A stretch of 52,829 bases of DNA from JAWLEP01 sp964553045. GTDB lineage: Bacteria; Fermentibacterota; Fermentibacteria; Fermentibacterales; JCC-6. Of the stretch, positions 25,975-34,412 are shown piece after piece; positions within the stretch are counted from its first letter, which is position 1; each line of letters opens with the position of its first letter. The notes below the pieces were generated by a model. That model ran no database searches and had not been told where the DNA came from. It saw only the letters and a list, made by a program, of their open reading frames with translations. The stretch lies in assembly GCA_964553045.1 (NCBI GenBank), contig CAZKJG010000021.1, forward strand, positions 1-52,829, given 5' to 3'. The position numbers and the translations under genes are program-made.

Positions 25975-26427
25975 ATGAAAAGGCTAATGGTGATCGGATC
26001 GATTGCCCTGACCCTGACGCTGATGGGCTGCGACCTCTTCGGCAAGGAGGACACCAGGGTCTACGTCTGGGGCAGGATCTACGAGGACGCCGGGTACACG
26101 ACGCCGGCGGAGGGTGTGACCGTCTACCTCAGAGGAGACTCCACAACGGTCTACGACCAGAGCGTGATGACGGACGCCAGCGGAACCTGGTTCATAGAGG
26201 CCCAGGTCTATCCCGACCCTGCCGGCGACGAGGGCGGAACTGGCTACTCCATGCCCGAGTACGCCACATTTGGCCTGGACGCCTCTTACCAGGGCGGGGT
26301 GTACGTCTGGGCCGATTTCGAGAACAATCCGATGACTCTGGGCATAGGCGACACTCTCAGGATAGCCGACATAGACCTGGACCGTTTCATCGGAAAGCAA
26401 CGGCCGGGAGAACGAAGTGGACTTTGA
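25975..26427 (+). CDS. Small lipoprotein within the pil operon
   Basis: A 150-residue protein with a clear lipoprotein signal (MKRLMVIGSIALTLTLMGC, modified Cys19). The mature part, with YVWGRIYEDAGYTTPAEGVTVYL and TDASGTWFIEAQV, resembles the carboxypeptidase-regulatory or transthyretin-like beta fold often seen in surface proteins. It replaces the position normally taken by pilN in the operon. It could anchor or stabilise the alignment subcomplex; no pil function is established. ATG at 25975 follows a G-rich SD; the gene begins 10 nt after pilMN. Confidence 0.85.
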   Translation: MKRLMVIGSIALTLTLMGCDLFGKEDTRVYVWGRIYEDAGYTTPAEGVTVYLRGDSTTVYDQSVMTDASGTWFIEAQVYPDPAGDEGGTGYSMPEYATFGLDASYQGGVYVWADFENNPMTLGIGDTLRIADIDLDRFIGKQRPGERSGL

Positions 26428-26482
26428 CCTGTCCCGTACGCGCAAGCGATGCGGGCGACCTCACAGGGAAGGGAGGTAGCCC

Positions 26483-27043
26483 TTGGCTGGTTTCGACTTC
26501 AGGGACCCCAGGTTCCTGCGGCTGGTACTGAGCCTGGTTGTTCTCGCGGGGCTGGTCTTCGTCTACTTCAACTTCGTGGCCAGCGGCGTGGAGGCTTCCA
26601 TTACGCAGCTGGAGGACGAGCTGGAGCAGAAGCAGGTCCAGCTGCGCAGCTTCCAGGGCCAGACGGCCGAGGATATGGCCATGATGGCCCAGCAGATAGA
26701 GATGTATCAGCAGGAGCTAGAGAACCTGGACAGATTCCTGCCCCGGACCTACGAGCAGGAGGAGGTAATGGAGATGCTGACCGACAAGGCGAGCGCCAGC
26801 GGTCTGCAGATCCTGAGCCTCACTCCCATGGCTCCGAGCATGCAGGAGGACTACAACGTCTACCAGTGGCAGGTCCGGCTTACCGGCCGTTACCACAGGC
26901 TGGGAGTGTTCCTGGACCAGCTCACCCAGGAGACGATGATGACCGCCGTCAGCGACCTGGACATGCAGAAGATGCGGGCGGCGGAGGGCAAGTTCGACAA
27001 CATGGAGGCCACGTTCACCTTCTCGGCTTTCGTACAGCCTTGA
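26483..27043 (+). CDS. pilO: Type IV pilus alignment protein PilO
   Basis: A 186-residue protein: one N-terminal membrane helix (about 11-31), a coiled coil (about 35-85; ITQLEDELEQKQVQL) and a ferredoxin-like periplasmic domain (VMEMLTDKASASGLQILSLTP, WQVRLTGRYHRLGVFLDQLT). This is the standard PilO plan; it pairs with PilN to connect the inner-membrane platform with PilP. TTG at 26483 is the start, 6 nt after GGGAGG. Confidence 0.92.
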   Translation: MAGFDFRDPRFLRLVLSLVVLAGLVFVYFNFVASGVEASITQLEDELEQKQVQLRSFQGQTAEDMAMMAQQIEMYQQELENLDRFLPRTYEQEEVMEMLTDKASASGLQILSLTPMAPSMQEDYNVYQWQVRLTGRYHRLGVFLDQLTQETMMTAVSDLDMQKMRAAEGKFDNMEATFTFSAFVQP

Positions 27044-27062
27044 GCGGAAGGGGGTTGAGCCG

Positions 27063-28457
27063 ATGAGAGACTCGTACAGAACAAGCGCGGCCCTGCTCCT
27101 TCCGCTGATTGCTGCGGTCCTTGCGGGCTGCGGCAGCGGTAGCGGCGAGGGCGGGGAGGCCGCGTACTCCGGCCCGGAGGTGGTGGAGCATCCGCCCGTC
27201 AGGGGATGGATGCAGGTCGCCATGCCGGAGGGCCTGGAGTTCGCGCTGGACGTCCAGGGCGACGATCTCTGGATGCTGGCCGGAGGAGCTACCGTGCTTC
27301 ACAACAGCGGTAACACCGGCCAATGGAAGTCATACGCCCTGGAGGAACTGCCCGGGGCGATGGACATCGCGGCGGCGGACGGAAGGGCACTGGTTCTTGG
27401 AGCCGACCGTCTGGTTGCCGTCGACGGAACTGGAAGTTCCGAGCCCGTAGCGCTGCCCGACGGAATGGATCCCGTCGGAGTCTCCGCCTATGGGGGAGCG
27501 GCAGCGGTCATAGGAGCCGGCGGGGAACTGGCCGTCTTCAGGGACGGCGAACCCGTTCTGGCGAGACCGGAGGAGGAGTACTCCCCGGCGAGCGATCCTG
27601 TTCTGGCGGGAGGCCTTTGGGTCTACCTCACCGAAACAGGTGAGCTGGTTAGCTACGATCATGCATCCGGCGGCTGGAGCGTGGAACCGGTTTCCGGTTC
27701 CGGCCCGCTGGTCGTGGTCGATGGAAGGTTTTTCCTCGGTTCGGGCGAAGAGTACCTCGCCCGCCGGGAGGACGGGACCTGGGAGCCGGCCGGAGAAGGC
27801 AGGCTTCTGGAGGGTGGCCTGGTTCTGAAGGACGATGAGGTCGTAACCCCCGCGGATCCGGATTCCCCCATCGCCGGAGCGCCCTCGATCGATCCGGACG
27901 GAGCGGTCCTGGCAGAGAACGATGCCGTATGGGCATGGGACTCGCAGGGCCTGCTCGTTCATGCTGCCGTTGGCGGCGTGGAGACCAGGCTGCCCCGCTA
28001 CGACGCGCAGAGGATAATCTGCGCCCTTGCGGGTCAGGGCTCGCAGACAGACCCGGAGCCCGATTCCGGCTTCACCCCTGTGTCTACCGCCGGAAGGGGG
28101 GCTTTCCGGATCTACGAGTCGGTTTCCAGCAGACCGGACCCCTTCACGGAGTTCCCGCCGCAGATGCGGGACCTCAGGCGGGAGCTGGAGGATATCGCGG
28201 TGGAGGAGCTCAGGCTGGTGGGCATAACGCTCGATCCGGCAGGAGGAGACCAGGCGCTGGTGGAGGATGCCAGCGGGGTCTCGTACATCCTCTACGAGGA
28301 TACGGAGCTGGCAAACAACACCCACGTGGCCGAGATAACGAGCAACGAGGTCGTCGTGGTCCAGGAGGTTAGTGTGGAATACGGTGAGGGTATGGGCGAG
28401 GAGGCCTCCATACCCACCATATACTCAATGCGGCTTCATGAAGAGGGTGGTCTGTGA
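27063..28457 (+). CDS. pilP: PilP-like lipoprotein with long N-terminal extension
   Basis: A 464-residue lipoprotein (signal ending LAGC, Cys23). The last 90 residues match PilP: DIAVEELRLVGITLDPAGGDQALVEDASG and then VSYILYEDTEL...HVAEITSNEVVVVQEV, the beta domain that contacts the secretin. PilP is usually about 170 residues; here some 340 residues of repetitive beta-rich sequence, built of units such as DGRALVLGADRLVAVDG and GGELAVFRDGEPV, precede it and look like a propeller. The stop overlaps the pilQ start (TGATG). Confidence 0.85.
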   Translation: MRDSYRTSAALLLPLIAAVLAGCGSGSGEGGEAAYSGPEVVEHPPVRGWMQVAMPEGLEFALDVQGDDLWMLAGGATVLHNSGNTGQWKSYALEELPGAMDIAAADGRALVLGADRLVAVDGTGSSEPVALPDGMDPVGVSAYGGAAAVIGAGGELAVFRDGEPVLARPEEEYSPASDPVLAGGLWVYLTETGELVSYDHASGGWSVEPVSGSGPLVVVDGRFFLGSGEEYLARREDGTWEPAGEGRLLEGGLVLKDDEVVTPADPDSPIAGAPSIDPDGAVLAENDAVWAWDSQGLLVHAAVGGVETRLPRYDAQRIICALAGQGSQTDPEPDSGFTPVSTAGRGAFRIYESVSSRPDPFTEFPPQMRDLRRELEDIAVEELRLVGITLDPAGGDQALVEDASGVSYILYEDTELANNTHVAEITSNEVVVVQEVSVEYGEGMGEEASIPTIYSMRLHEEGGL

Positions 28458-30199
28458 TGCGTGTACTGATTCTGTGTCTGGTGCTCCTGGCCCTGCCGGC
28501 GCTTGCCTACAGGGTCACCGACATCACGGTGGAGCCGAATGGGGACAGGACCCAGGTTACCGTGGTGGCGGATGGTCAGATAGATTTCGACAAGTTCCTC
28601 TTGACCGACCCGATGAGGGTGGTCCTGGACCTGAAGGACGCTACGCACGCTCTTCCGGCCACCGATTTCGCAGTGGCCCGGGGCGGCTGCAGCTCCATCA
28701 GGACCAGTCAGTACAAGGCGCCGCCCGACGGCATAGTCAGGGTTATCGTCGACGTCGAGGGCGAGCTGATGAACTACAGCGCCGAGAGCGAAGGAAACAG
28801 GCTGGTGCTGCAGCTGGTGACAGATCCCACCGGAATACCGTTCACCGACTGGTCGGCGTCTTCGCAGTCCGGCCAGACGGTTCACAGCGGAGGCGACGTG
28901 CCTCCACTGTCCTCGCCGTCCGGCGGCGGAAGCTCAATGGGCGCTCAGGTAACCGCGGCCCAGGGAGTGCGGGTCAGCAGACCCGCCTCGGCTCCCGACG
29001 ACGGCTTTCCCGTCGCCTGGCAGGGTTCGGGTGGACGAAGGGTGACCATCGACGTGGTGGACGCCGAAATCCGCACGGTGCTCAGGTCCATCTCCGATGT
29101 CAGCGGTCTGAACATCGTGCTGCCCGAGAACTACGAGGCCACCATCTCCGTCCGGCTCCGCAACGTGGGCTGGCGCGACGCCCTCATGTCCATACTCAGG
29201 ACGCAGGGCCTGGTGGCCAGCATGGAGGGCAGCAACGTAATGCGGCTGGTCGAGCGGGACGACTTCTTCTCCGAGATCAACGAAGCGGCGGAGAACAGGA
29301 GGGAGAGGCAGAACCTGCAGGACCTCCAGACTGAGGTCTACGTGATAAGGTACTCCACCGCCGAGGATATCAAGAGCGCAACGGAGAGCGTACTGAGCGA
29401 GCGCGGCCAGATATCCATAGACTCGCGCACCAACTCCATGATAGTCACCGACATTTCCTCGAAGCTGGGGGAGGTCTCGCGGCTGCTGCCCATACTGGAC
29501 AGCCCCACGGCCCAGGTGATGATAGAGGCCAAGCTGGTGGAGGTGGACGCCAGCGCCACCCGCGAGTTCGGAGTTAACTGGTCCGCCGGAAACCTCAACA
29601 GGGCCGATGCCCTTACCCACGGCGGCGGAAGCGTGAACATGGCCACGGGATCACCCACCAGCCAGATCTCCTTCGGCCAGATAACCAACCTGATCGATGT
29701 GGAGGCCACGCTTAGCTTCCTGGAGGAGGAGAACCAGGCGACCATCCTCTCCGAGCCCAGGATAGCCATAGTGGACAACAAGGAGGGCATGGTTCTCTCC
29801 GGCCAGCAGATACCGCTGACACTGCAGGACGAGTCGGGCAACACCGTTATCCAGCTCTACGACATCGGTGTCAGCCTCACGGTCACCCCTCACATCAACG
29901 CCGACAACAAGGTGACTCTGGAGCTGAGGCCCGAGGTCAGCGACCTCTCCGGCCAGTCCACCGCCGACAACCCGATCATCCTCACCCAGGAGGCCAACAC
30001 CACGCTGATGATCGACGACGGCGCCACGGCCGTGATAGGCGGCATAATGCGGAGCACGACCTCCGAGGTTACGAAGCGGGTGCCCATACTGGGGCACATC
30101 CCGCTGATCGGAGACGCCCTGTTCTCCTACACGTCGGAGAGCAGCGACCAGACCGAGCTGGTGATATTCGTAACGCCGCACATCATCCGCCCCTACTAG
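28457..30199 (+). CDS. pilQ: Type IV pilus secretin PilQ
   Basis: A 580-residue outer-membrane secretin with a signal peptide (VLILCLVLLALPALA), an AMIN domain (about 20-120) for peptidoglycan binding, a linker, an STN/N0 domain (about 195-260; VTIDVVDAEIRTVLRSISD), a secretin N1 domain (about 295-355) and the secretin pore (355-580), closing with VPILGHIPLIGDALFSY and ELVIFVTPHII. Only one AMIN domain is present. Start ATG at 28457 is coupled to pilP. It forms the pore through which the pilus passes. Confidence 0.95.
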   Translation: MRVLILCLVLLALPALAYRVTDITVEPNGDRTQVTVVADGQIDFDKFLLTDPMRVVLDLKDATHALPATDFAVARGGCSSIRTSQYKAPPDGIVRVIVDVEGELMNYSAESEGNRLVLQLVTDPTGIPFTDWSASSQSGQTVHSGGDVPPLSSPSGGGSSMGAQVTAAQGVRVSRPASAPDDGFPVAWQGSGGRRVTIDVVDAEIRTVLRSISDVSGLNIVLPENYEATISVRLRNVGWRDALMSILRTQGLVASMEGSNVMRLVERDDFFSEINEAAENRRERQNLQDLQTEVYVIRYSTAEDIKSATESVLSERGQISIDSRTNSMIVTDISSKLGEVSRLLPILDSPTAQVMIEAKLVEVDASATREFGVNWSAGNLNRADALTHGGGSVNMATGSPTSQISFGQITNLIDVEATLSFLEEENQATILSEPRIAIVDNKEGMVLSGQQIPLTLQDESGNTVIQLYDIGVSLTVTPHINADNKVTLELRPEVSDLSGQSTADNPIILTQEANTTLMIDDGATAVIGGIMRSTTSEVTKRVPILGHIPLIGDALFSYTSESSDQTELVIFVTPHIIRPY

Positions 30200-30206
30200 C
30201 GGCGGG

Positions 30207-30746
30207 ATGATCCGGCTGGGGCGGGGAACGTGGAAGGGCCATGTTCTCCGCCCCGCTTTCAGTTGCAGGCCCACCACGTCCAGGGTCAGGGAAGCGGTAC
30301 TGGACATCCTGGGGCCGGGATGGCTGATGGGGAAGGCGGTATGGGATCTTTACGCCGGAAGCGGCGCCATGGGCCTGGAGGCAATGGGTTGCGGCGCGAG
30401 AATGGCGGCGTTCGTAGACAGCAATCCCAGATCCTGCAGCTTCATCCGGGGTTTCCTTCGACAGCGGGCGGCGCTGGACAGAGCCCTTATACTAAGGGGT
30501 GACGTGAGGCGGTCATTGCCGAGAATCGGATTCGCGCCCGACATGGTATTCGCCGACCCGCCCTACGATGACGGCGCAGCCTACGAATGGCTGGCCCGCC
30601 GGTCCTGGAGCGAGATAGCGGCGCCGGGGGGAAGGATATTCGTTGAAGCCGGCCCGGACATGGATATGGCGGGCTGGAAAAGGAGGAGCTACGGCGGCTC
30701 GCTCCTGTTCGAGCTGAAGACCGGAAGGGAAGCAGAGCGGGGATGA
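30207..30746 (+). CDS. rsmD: 16S rRNA (guanine-N2)-methyltransferase RsmD
   Basis: A 179-residue methyltransferase that modifies G966 of 16S rRNA. SAM binding: WDLYAGSGAMGLEAMGCGA; catalytic FADPPYDD; the RPTTSRVREAVLDIL N-terminus is an RsmD hallmark. It starts 7 nt after pilQ and overlaps coaD by 4 nt (ATGA), the common rsmD-coaD pairing. Confidence 0.93.
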   Translation: MIRLGRGTWKGHVLRPAFSCRPTTSRVREAVLDILGPGWLMGKAVWDLYAGSGAMGLEAMGCGARMAAFVDSNPRSCSFIRGFLRQRAALDRALILRGDVRRSLPRIGFAPDMVFADPPYDDGAAYEWLARRSWSEIAAPGGRIFVEAGPDMDMAGWKRRSYGGSLLFELKTGREAERG

Positions 30747-31249
30747 TGGCCCTCTATCCTGGCACATTCGACCCCATCACCAGGGGACACCTGGACATCG
30801 TCGGGCGGGCGGCGGAGATATTCGACGGCCTGGAGCTGGCGGTGGTTATGGAGAGCGGCAAGGAGCTCTGCTTCGGCGCAGGCGAGAGGCTGGAGCTGGC
30901 CAGGTCATCGGTGCGGGAGGCCAGCCTGGACGACAGGGTGGAGGTGACTCGGTTCGAGGGCCTCCTGGTGGAGTACATGCGCCGCCGGAACCTACGGGTG
31001 TTCATCCGCGGGCTTCGGGCCACATCCGATTTCGAGTACGAGTTCCAGATGCAGCTGATGAACCGCAGGCTGGCCCCGGAGATCACGGGCATATACCTTA
31101 TGCCCGCCGAGAACAACATGTACATATCGTCGACCCTGGTGAGGGAGATCGCCCGGTACAGGGGCGACCTCTCCTCCTTCGTGATGCCGTCGGTGGAACG
31201 GGCCCTGCGCCGGAGGTATGGCGGAGGGGCCGCGACGGACGGAACCTGA
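30743..31249 (+). CDS. coaD: Phosphopantetheine adenylyltransferase CoaD
   Basis: A 168-residue enzyme that converts 4'-phosphopantetheine and ATP to dephospho-CoA. PGTFDPITRGHLDIVGRA carries the TxGH nucleotide motif, and RGLRATSDFEYE and NMYISSTLVREIARY are family signatures. Length is normal. Two adjacent ATG codons (30743, 30746) are both possible starts. Confidence 0.96.
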   Translation: MMALYPGTFDPITRGHLDIVGRAAEIFDGLELAVVMESGKELCFGAGERLELARSSVREASLDDRVEVTRFEGLLVEYMRRRNLRVFIRGLRATSDFEYEFQMQLMNRRLAPEITGIYLMPAENNMYISSTLVREIARYRGDLSSFVMPSVERALRRRYGGGAATDGT

Positions 31250-31260
31250 ACGGGAAAGGC

Positions 31261-32433
31261 ATGAGATATTCCAGCATTGCTGAGAGAATGAGGCCCTCGG
31301 CGACCCTATCGATAACCGCCAGGGCCAAGGCGATGGCCCGCCAGGGCAGGGACGTGGTGGCCCTTTCGGCCGGGCAGCCCGACTTCCCCAGCCCGAGGTG
31401 CGCAATAGAGGCGGCGGACAGGGCCATGAGGGATGGAAAGACCGGTTACACACCGGCGGCGGGCATACCCGAGCTTCGGGAAGCGGTGGCGTCTGCGTAT
31501 TCGAAGAGGCACGGCATAGACATTCAGACGGGCAATGTCCTGATAAGCTGCGGGGCGAAGCATTCCATCGCGAACCTGCTGGCTGCGGCCGTTAACCGCG
31601 GCGACGAGGTGCTGATTCCCAGGCCGTACTGGGTCAGCTATCCGGAGATGGTCATAAAGGCTGGAGGAGAGCCGCTCGAGGCCTGGTCGGACGGGCTTCT
31701 GATAACGCCCGACGACATTCGCCGGGCCGCCGACCGGGGTGTGGTGGGCGTGGTAATCAACTCGCCGGGCAACCCGAGCGGGGCGGTCTACACCGAGGCC
31801 GAGGCCGATGAGCTGGGCAGGACCCTGGCGGATACGGACATGTGGGTGATATCCGACGACATATACGAGGATCTGGTCTACGGCATGCCGTCGGCGCCCT
31901 CGGTTCTCGCCTCTACCCCCGAGCTCTGGAGCCGGGGGGCGTTCGTGACCGGGGTATCGAAGACCTACTCCATGACCGGATGGAGGATTGGCTACGCAAT
32001 GGCCAACCCCACGTGGATAAAGCTGGCTTCCACGATACAGGCCCACACCACCTCCAACCCCGCGTCCATCTCCCAGTGGGCGGCACTTGCGGTGGTGAGG
32101 GGCGGCGCCGAGGAGGAGCGTCTCGATATGCTGCAGGCATTCCAGAGCAGGCGCAGCCTGATCCTGGAGCTTCTGGAGCCGATGCGGGAGCTTGCCCCTG
32201 TGAAGCCCACCGGGGCCTTCTACATATTCGCAAAGGTCGCAGACCATCCGCTGGCCGGGTGCACTGCGGAGCTGTGCGAGGCTCTGCTGGAGAAGGAAGG
32301 CCTGGCCATAATACCGGGGAGCGCCTTCGGAGCGGAAGGATACGTAAGGCTCTCGTTCGCAGCCTCGGAGAGCACGATAAGAAAGGGAACCGAAAAGCTG
32401 GGGAACTTCATAGGCAGGGGACGGAAGCTATGA
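31261..32433 (+). CDS. PLP-dependent aminotransferase, class I/II (aspartate aminotransferase-like)
   Basis: A 390-residue aminotransferase of the AspC/AAT I-gamma group: SAGQPDFPSP near the N-terminus, NSPGNPSGAVYT, the Schiff-base lysine in VSKTYSMTGWRIGY, and GAFYIFAKV near the end. It likely transfers amino groups between aspartate or another amino acid and 2-oxoglutarate; exact substrate is not readable. Its stop overlaps the start of the zinc-ribbon gene (ATGA). Confidence 0.93.
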   Translation: MRYSSIAERMRPSATLSITARAKAMARQGRDVVALSAGQPDFPSPRCAIEAADRAMRDGKTGYTPAAGIPELREAVASAYSKRHGIDIQTGNVLISCGAKHSIANLLAAAVNRGDEVLIPRPYWVSYPEMVIKAGGEPLEAWSDGLLITPDDIRRAADRGVVGVVINSPGNPSGAVYTEAEADELGRTLADTDMWVISDDIYEDLVYGMPSAPSVLASTPELWSRGAFVTGVSKTYSMTGWRIGYAMANPTWIKLASTIQAHTTSNPASISQWAALAVVRGGAEEERLDMLQAFQSRRSLILELLEPMRELAPVKPTGAFYIFAKVADHPLAGCTAELCEALLEKEGLAIIPGSAFGAEGYVRLSFAASESTIRKGTEKLGNFIGRGRKL

Positions 32434-32846
32434 TTGTCACATGCCCGAGCTGCGGGAAAAAGTACCACATACGCGACGAGAAGATCGGGGACAGCCCCAA
32501 GCGCCTTCGGTGCAGGGAGTGCTCCGAGGTCTTCATCGTCCACCCGCCGAAGAAGGAGAAGCCCAAGCCGTCGGCCGGCGAGGAGAGCTCGGCCGCCAGG
32601 GCGGGGCGGCTGGCCAGAGTGCTGGCCAGCGACATGGTGGTCTACAACAAGAAGATGGTTGAGCGCGCCAGGGAGGACGGAAACCTCGCCAGCGCGCTGG
32701 CCAGCGAGATAGACCGCTCATGGCAGCTGTGGAAGAACCGCTTCCCCGAGGAGAGCAGGGACCGGGTGGACCTCTTCCGCGACGCCCTGAAGGAGATACT
32801 TGCCGGAGGGGGAGACGACTTCGACGAGTGGCAGCCCCCCGAATAA
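32430..32846 (+). CDS. Zinc-ribbon protein (MJ0042-type finger)
   Basis: A 138-residue cytoplasmic protein. The first 38 residues form a zinc ribbon of the MJ0042 family: CPSCGKKYHIRDEKI then LRCRECSEVFIV (two CxxC pairs). After a Lys/Pro linker comes a helical domain (residues 55-135) with no recognised family. Similar fingers are often at the N-terminus of gliding or pilus regulators in myxobacteria. It closes the pil-coaD run, and the inverted-repeat element begins 3 nt after its stop. Confidence 0.87.
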   Translation: MIVTCPSCGKKYHIRDEKIGDSPKRLRCRECSEVFIVHPPKKEKPKPSAGEESSAARAGRLARVLASDMVVYNKKMVERAREDGNLASALASEIDRSWQLWKNRFPEESRDRVDLFRDALKEILAGGGDDFDEWQPPE

Positions 32847-32849
32847 CCC

Positions 32850-32960
32850 AAAAAGGGGACAAAAAGGGGACGGAGGCATTTTAGTCGGCGAATAAAACTC
32901 CATCTGCGTTCCCGGTATTCGACGGATTATATTTAGTTTAAAATACCTCCGTCCCCTTTT
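32850..32960. mobile_element. Miniature inverted-repeat element (GGGGACGGAGG type)
   Basis: Two 22-nt arms (32862-32883 and 32939-32960) are inverted copies with one mismatch: AAAAGGGGACGGAGG then C or T then ATTTTA. They enclose 55 nt of AT-rich sequence without a gene. The left arm is preceded by a tandem copy of its first 11 nt (AAAAAGGGGAC at 32850-32860 and 32861-32871). It resembles REP/BIME-type sequences mobilised by Y1 transposases. The right arm encodes the last six codons and stop of the isomerase gene. Confidence 0.8.
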
Positions 32961-33528
32961 CCTGCGCCCCGCGTATGTGATCCCTTACGCAGCGGAAGAT
33001 TATGTGAGCCAGTATCAGGTGGACGTCCTCTATCTTCTGCATGTCGTCGCTGGGAACCACTATGGAAACGCTGGCCACGTCCTTCGCCAGCCCCCCCTCG
33101 AAGCCGCTCAGCAGGACGGACACTGCCCCATGCTCGTTGGCCAGCTTCAGGGCGTTGATTACGTTGGGGCTCATGCCGCTGCCGGAGAGGCCTATCACCA
33201 CGTCACCGGGCTGAACCAGGTTTCGAAGCTGCTCACCGAAGGTGTTCGTGTAGTCCGTGTCGTTGGCCCAGGCCGTCAGAAGGGGGATGTTCTGCGCCAG
33301 CGAGAGGGCGCGGAGCCTGGGCTTGCCCTCTACGGCAGTGCCCTTGGCCAGATCGCAGACGAAATGGCTGGAGGTTGCCGAACCGCCTCCGTTGCCGAAC
33401 ACGTAGACGCAGCGGTCCTCCTCGTAGGCGCGGATGATGGTGTCGGTGACCTTTTCTATCTCCTCGGGCGGGATCTCTAGAACGAGACGGCTGACCCCGT
33501 CCAGGTATCTCCTTATCCGTTCGATCAT
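32938..33528 (-). CDS. SIS-domain sugar isomerase (GmhA-like)
   Basis: A 196-residue SIS protein like phosphoheptose isomerase: YVFGNGGGSATSSHFVCDLAKG, GLSGSGMSPNVINALKLAN and a C-terminal EDVHLILAHIIF with the expected histidines. It would make a heptose 7-phosphate or act on a related phosphosugar for surface glycans. Its ATG overlaps the stop of the nucleotidyltransferase gene (TGATG). The last residues (KGTEVF) and stop are encoded by the inverted-repeat element, so the natural C-terminus was replaced. Confidence 0.9.
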   Translation of the reverse strand: MIERIRRYLDGVSRLVLEIPPEEIEKVTDTIIRAYEEDRCVYVFGNGGGSATSSHFVCDLAKGTAVEGKPRLRALSLAQNIPLLTAWANDTDYTNTFGEQLRNLVQPGDVVIGLSGSGMSPNVINALKLANEHGAVSVLLSGFEGGLAKDVASVSIVVPSDDMQKIEDVHLILAHIIFRCVRDHIRGAQEKGTEVF

Positions 33529-34412
33529 CAACCATCCAATCCGATTATGCTCAGGTACTTGTCAGACAGGTCCGTCCGGTTCGGAACCCTGGCCCCCGGA
33601 AGCACCAGAACGCTGTCCAGCCGGCAGTGGTCTCCAACTTCTCCGCCCGGAAGAACGACCGTTCTTCTCAGAGTCGTATCCTTGCCAACCGAAACGTCGG
33701 CGGCAAGCCACACGTTTTCGTCGGGAACCGACTGCAGGGAGGTGCGGGGATGAACCACGTTTCCCGGGGCCGTACCGCAGGGCCCGTACCATTCGCCCGC
33801 GGCCCCCGTCAGCATCTCGTAGCAGCACAGAAGGTATGACTCCGGCGAGAGCAGGTCCCGCTGGTAGCGGCAGGACACGGTGTCGGCGACGACCTGGCAT
33901 CCGAGGCCCATGACACGGGGTCCCAGCCCGGCCCGGACGGCCCCTCCGGCAAGGGAGCCCCTGATCACACGCAGGCCGGTGTCCCTGAGATTCGTCACCG
34001 GTTCGGTATGCTCGGAGCCCTGTACCAGCCGCGGGCGGCCCAGTGGACCCAGGGCGATCCTGGGAAGGGACGAACGGCTCCCCCCGGGGGCGAGGGCCAT
34101 GACACAATCGGCGCCGGATAGCCGAAAAGACCCCAGAAGCGACTCGAGGTCTGCTCGAAACGGTCCCGAGTAGGTGACCACTAGCACCGGTTCTGCGTCG
34201 GCGGGACTCAGATCTTCTGCGTCCAGCACAGCGTCCGGAAAGAGGGAATGGAGCGGGTCGTCCCCGGGGACGCCTATCGACGAGACGCCAACGCTGTCGA
34301 GGTGCGCGAGAAGGTCCTCGTGTACGGTGGAGTCCAGGAGGGGAGGATTGGGTCCAAGTTGATCTTTCCAGCCCGGTGGGGCCAGCGGCGCCGTGGACAG
34401 AAAGGCCTTCAT
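33528..34412 (-). CDS. Nucleotidyltransferase-like protein with left-handed beta-helix, degenerate active site
   Basis: A 294-residue protein with the outline of a sugar-1-phosphate nucleotidyltransferase: a Rossmann-like half (VLVVTYSGPFRADLESLLGSFRLSGADCVMAL, corresponding to the product-checking region) and C-terminal hexapeptide-like repeats (ENVWLAADVSVGKDTTLRRTVVLPGGEVGDHCRL). The GxGTRLxPLT nucleotide loop expected near the N-terminus is missing; the segment reads LAPPGWKDQLGPNPPL. It may be regulatory or use another substrate. Overlaps both neighbours, so it is in one operon with the SIS isomerase and methyltransferase. Confidence 0.78.
   Translation of the reverse strand: MKAFLSTAPLAPPGWKDQLGPNPPLLDSTVHEDLLAHLDSVGVSSIGVPGDDPLHSLFPDAVLDAEDLSPADAEPVLVVTYSGPFRADLESLLGSFRLSGADCVMALAPGGSRSSLPRIALGPLGRPRLVQGSEHTEPVTNLRDTGLRVIRGSLAGGAVRAGLGPRVMGLGCQVVADTVSCRYQRDLLSPESYLLCCYEMLTGAAGEWYGPCGTAPGNVVHPRTSLQSVPDENVWLAADVSVGKDTTLRRTVVLPGGEVGDHCRLDSVLVLPGARVPNRTDLSDKYLSIIGLDG

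Noticed and set aside
24324..26054. 576-codon frame antisense to pilMN
   Set aside because: Shadow of a GC-rich coding region; the plus-strand PilM/PilN domains are unambiguous.
31842..32846. A 334-codon open frame on the plus strand
   Set aside because: The first two thirds overlap the aminotransferase in another frame; the real gene is the zinc-ribbon protein starting at 32430 through an ATGA overlap.
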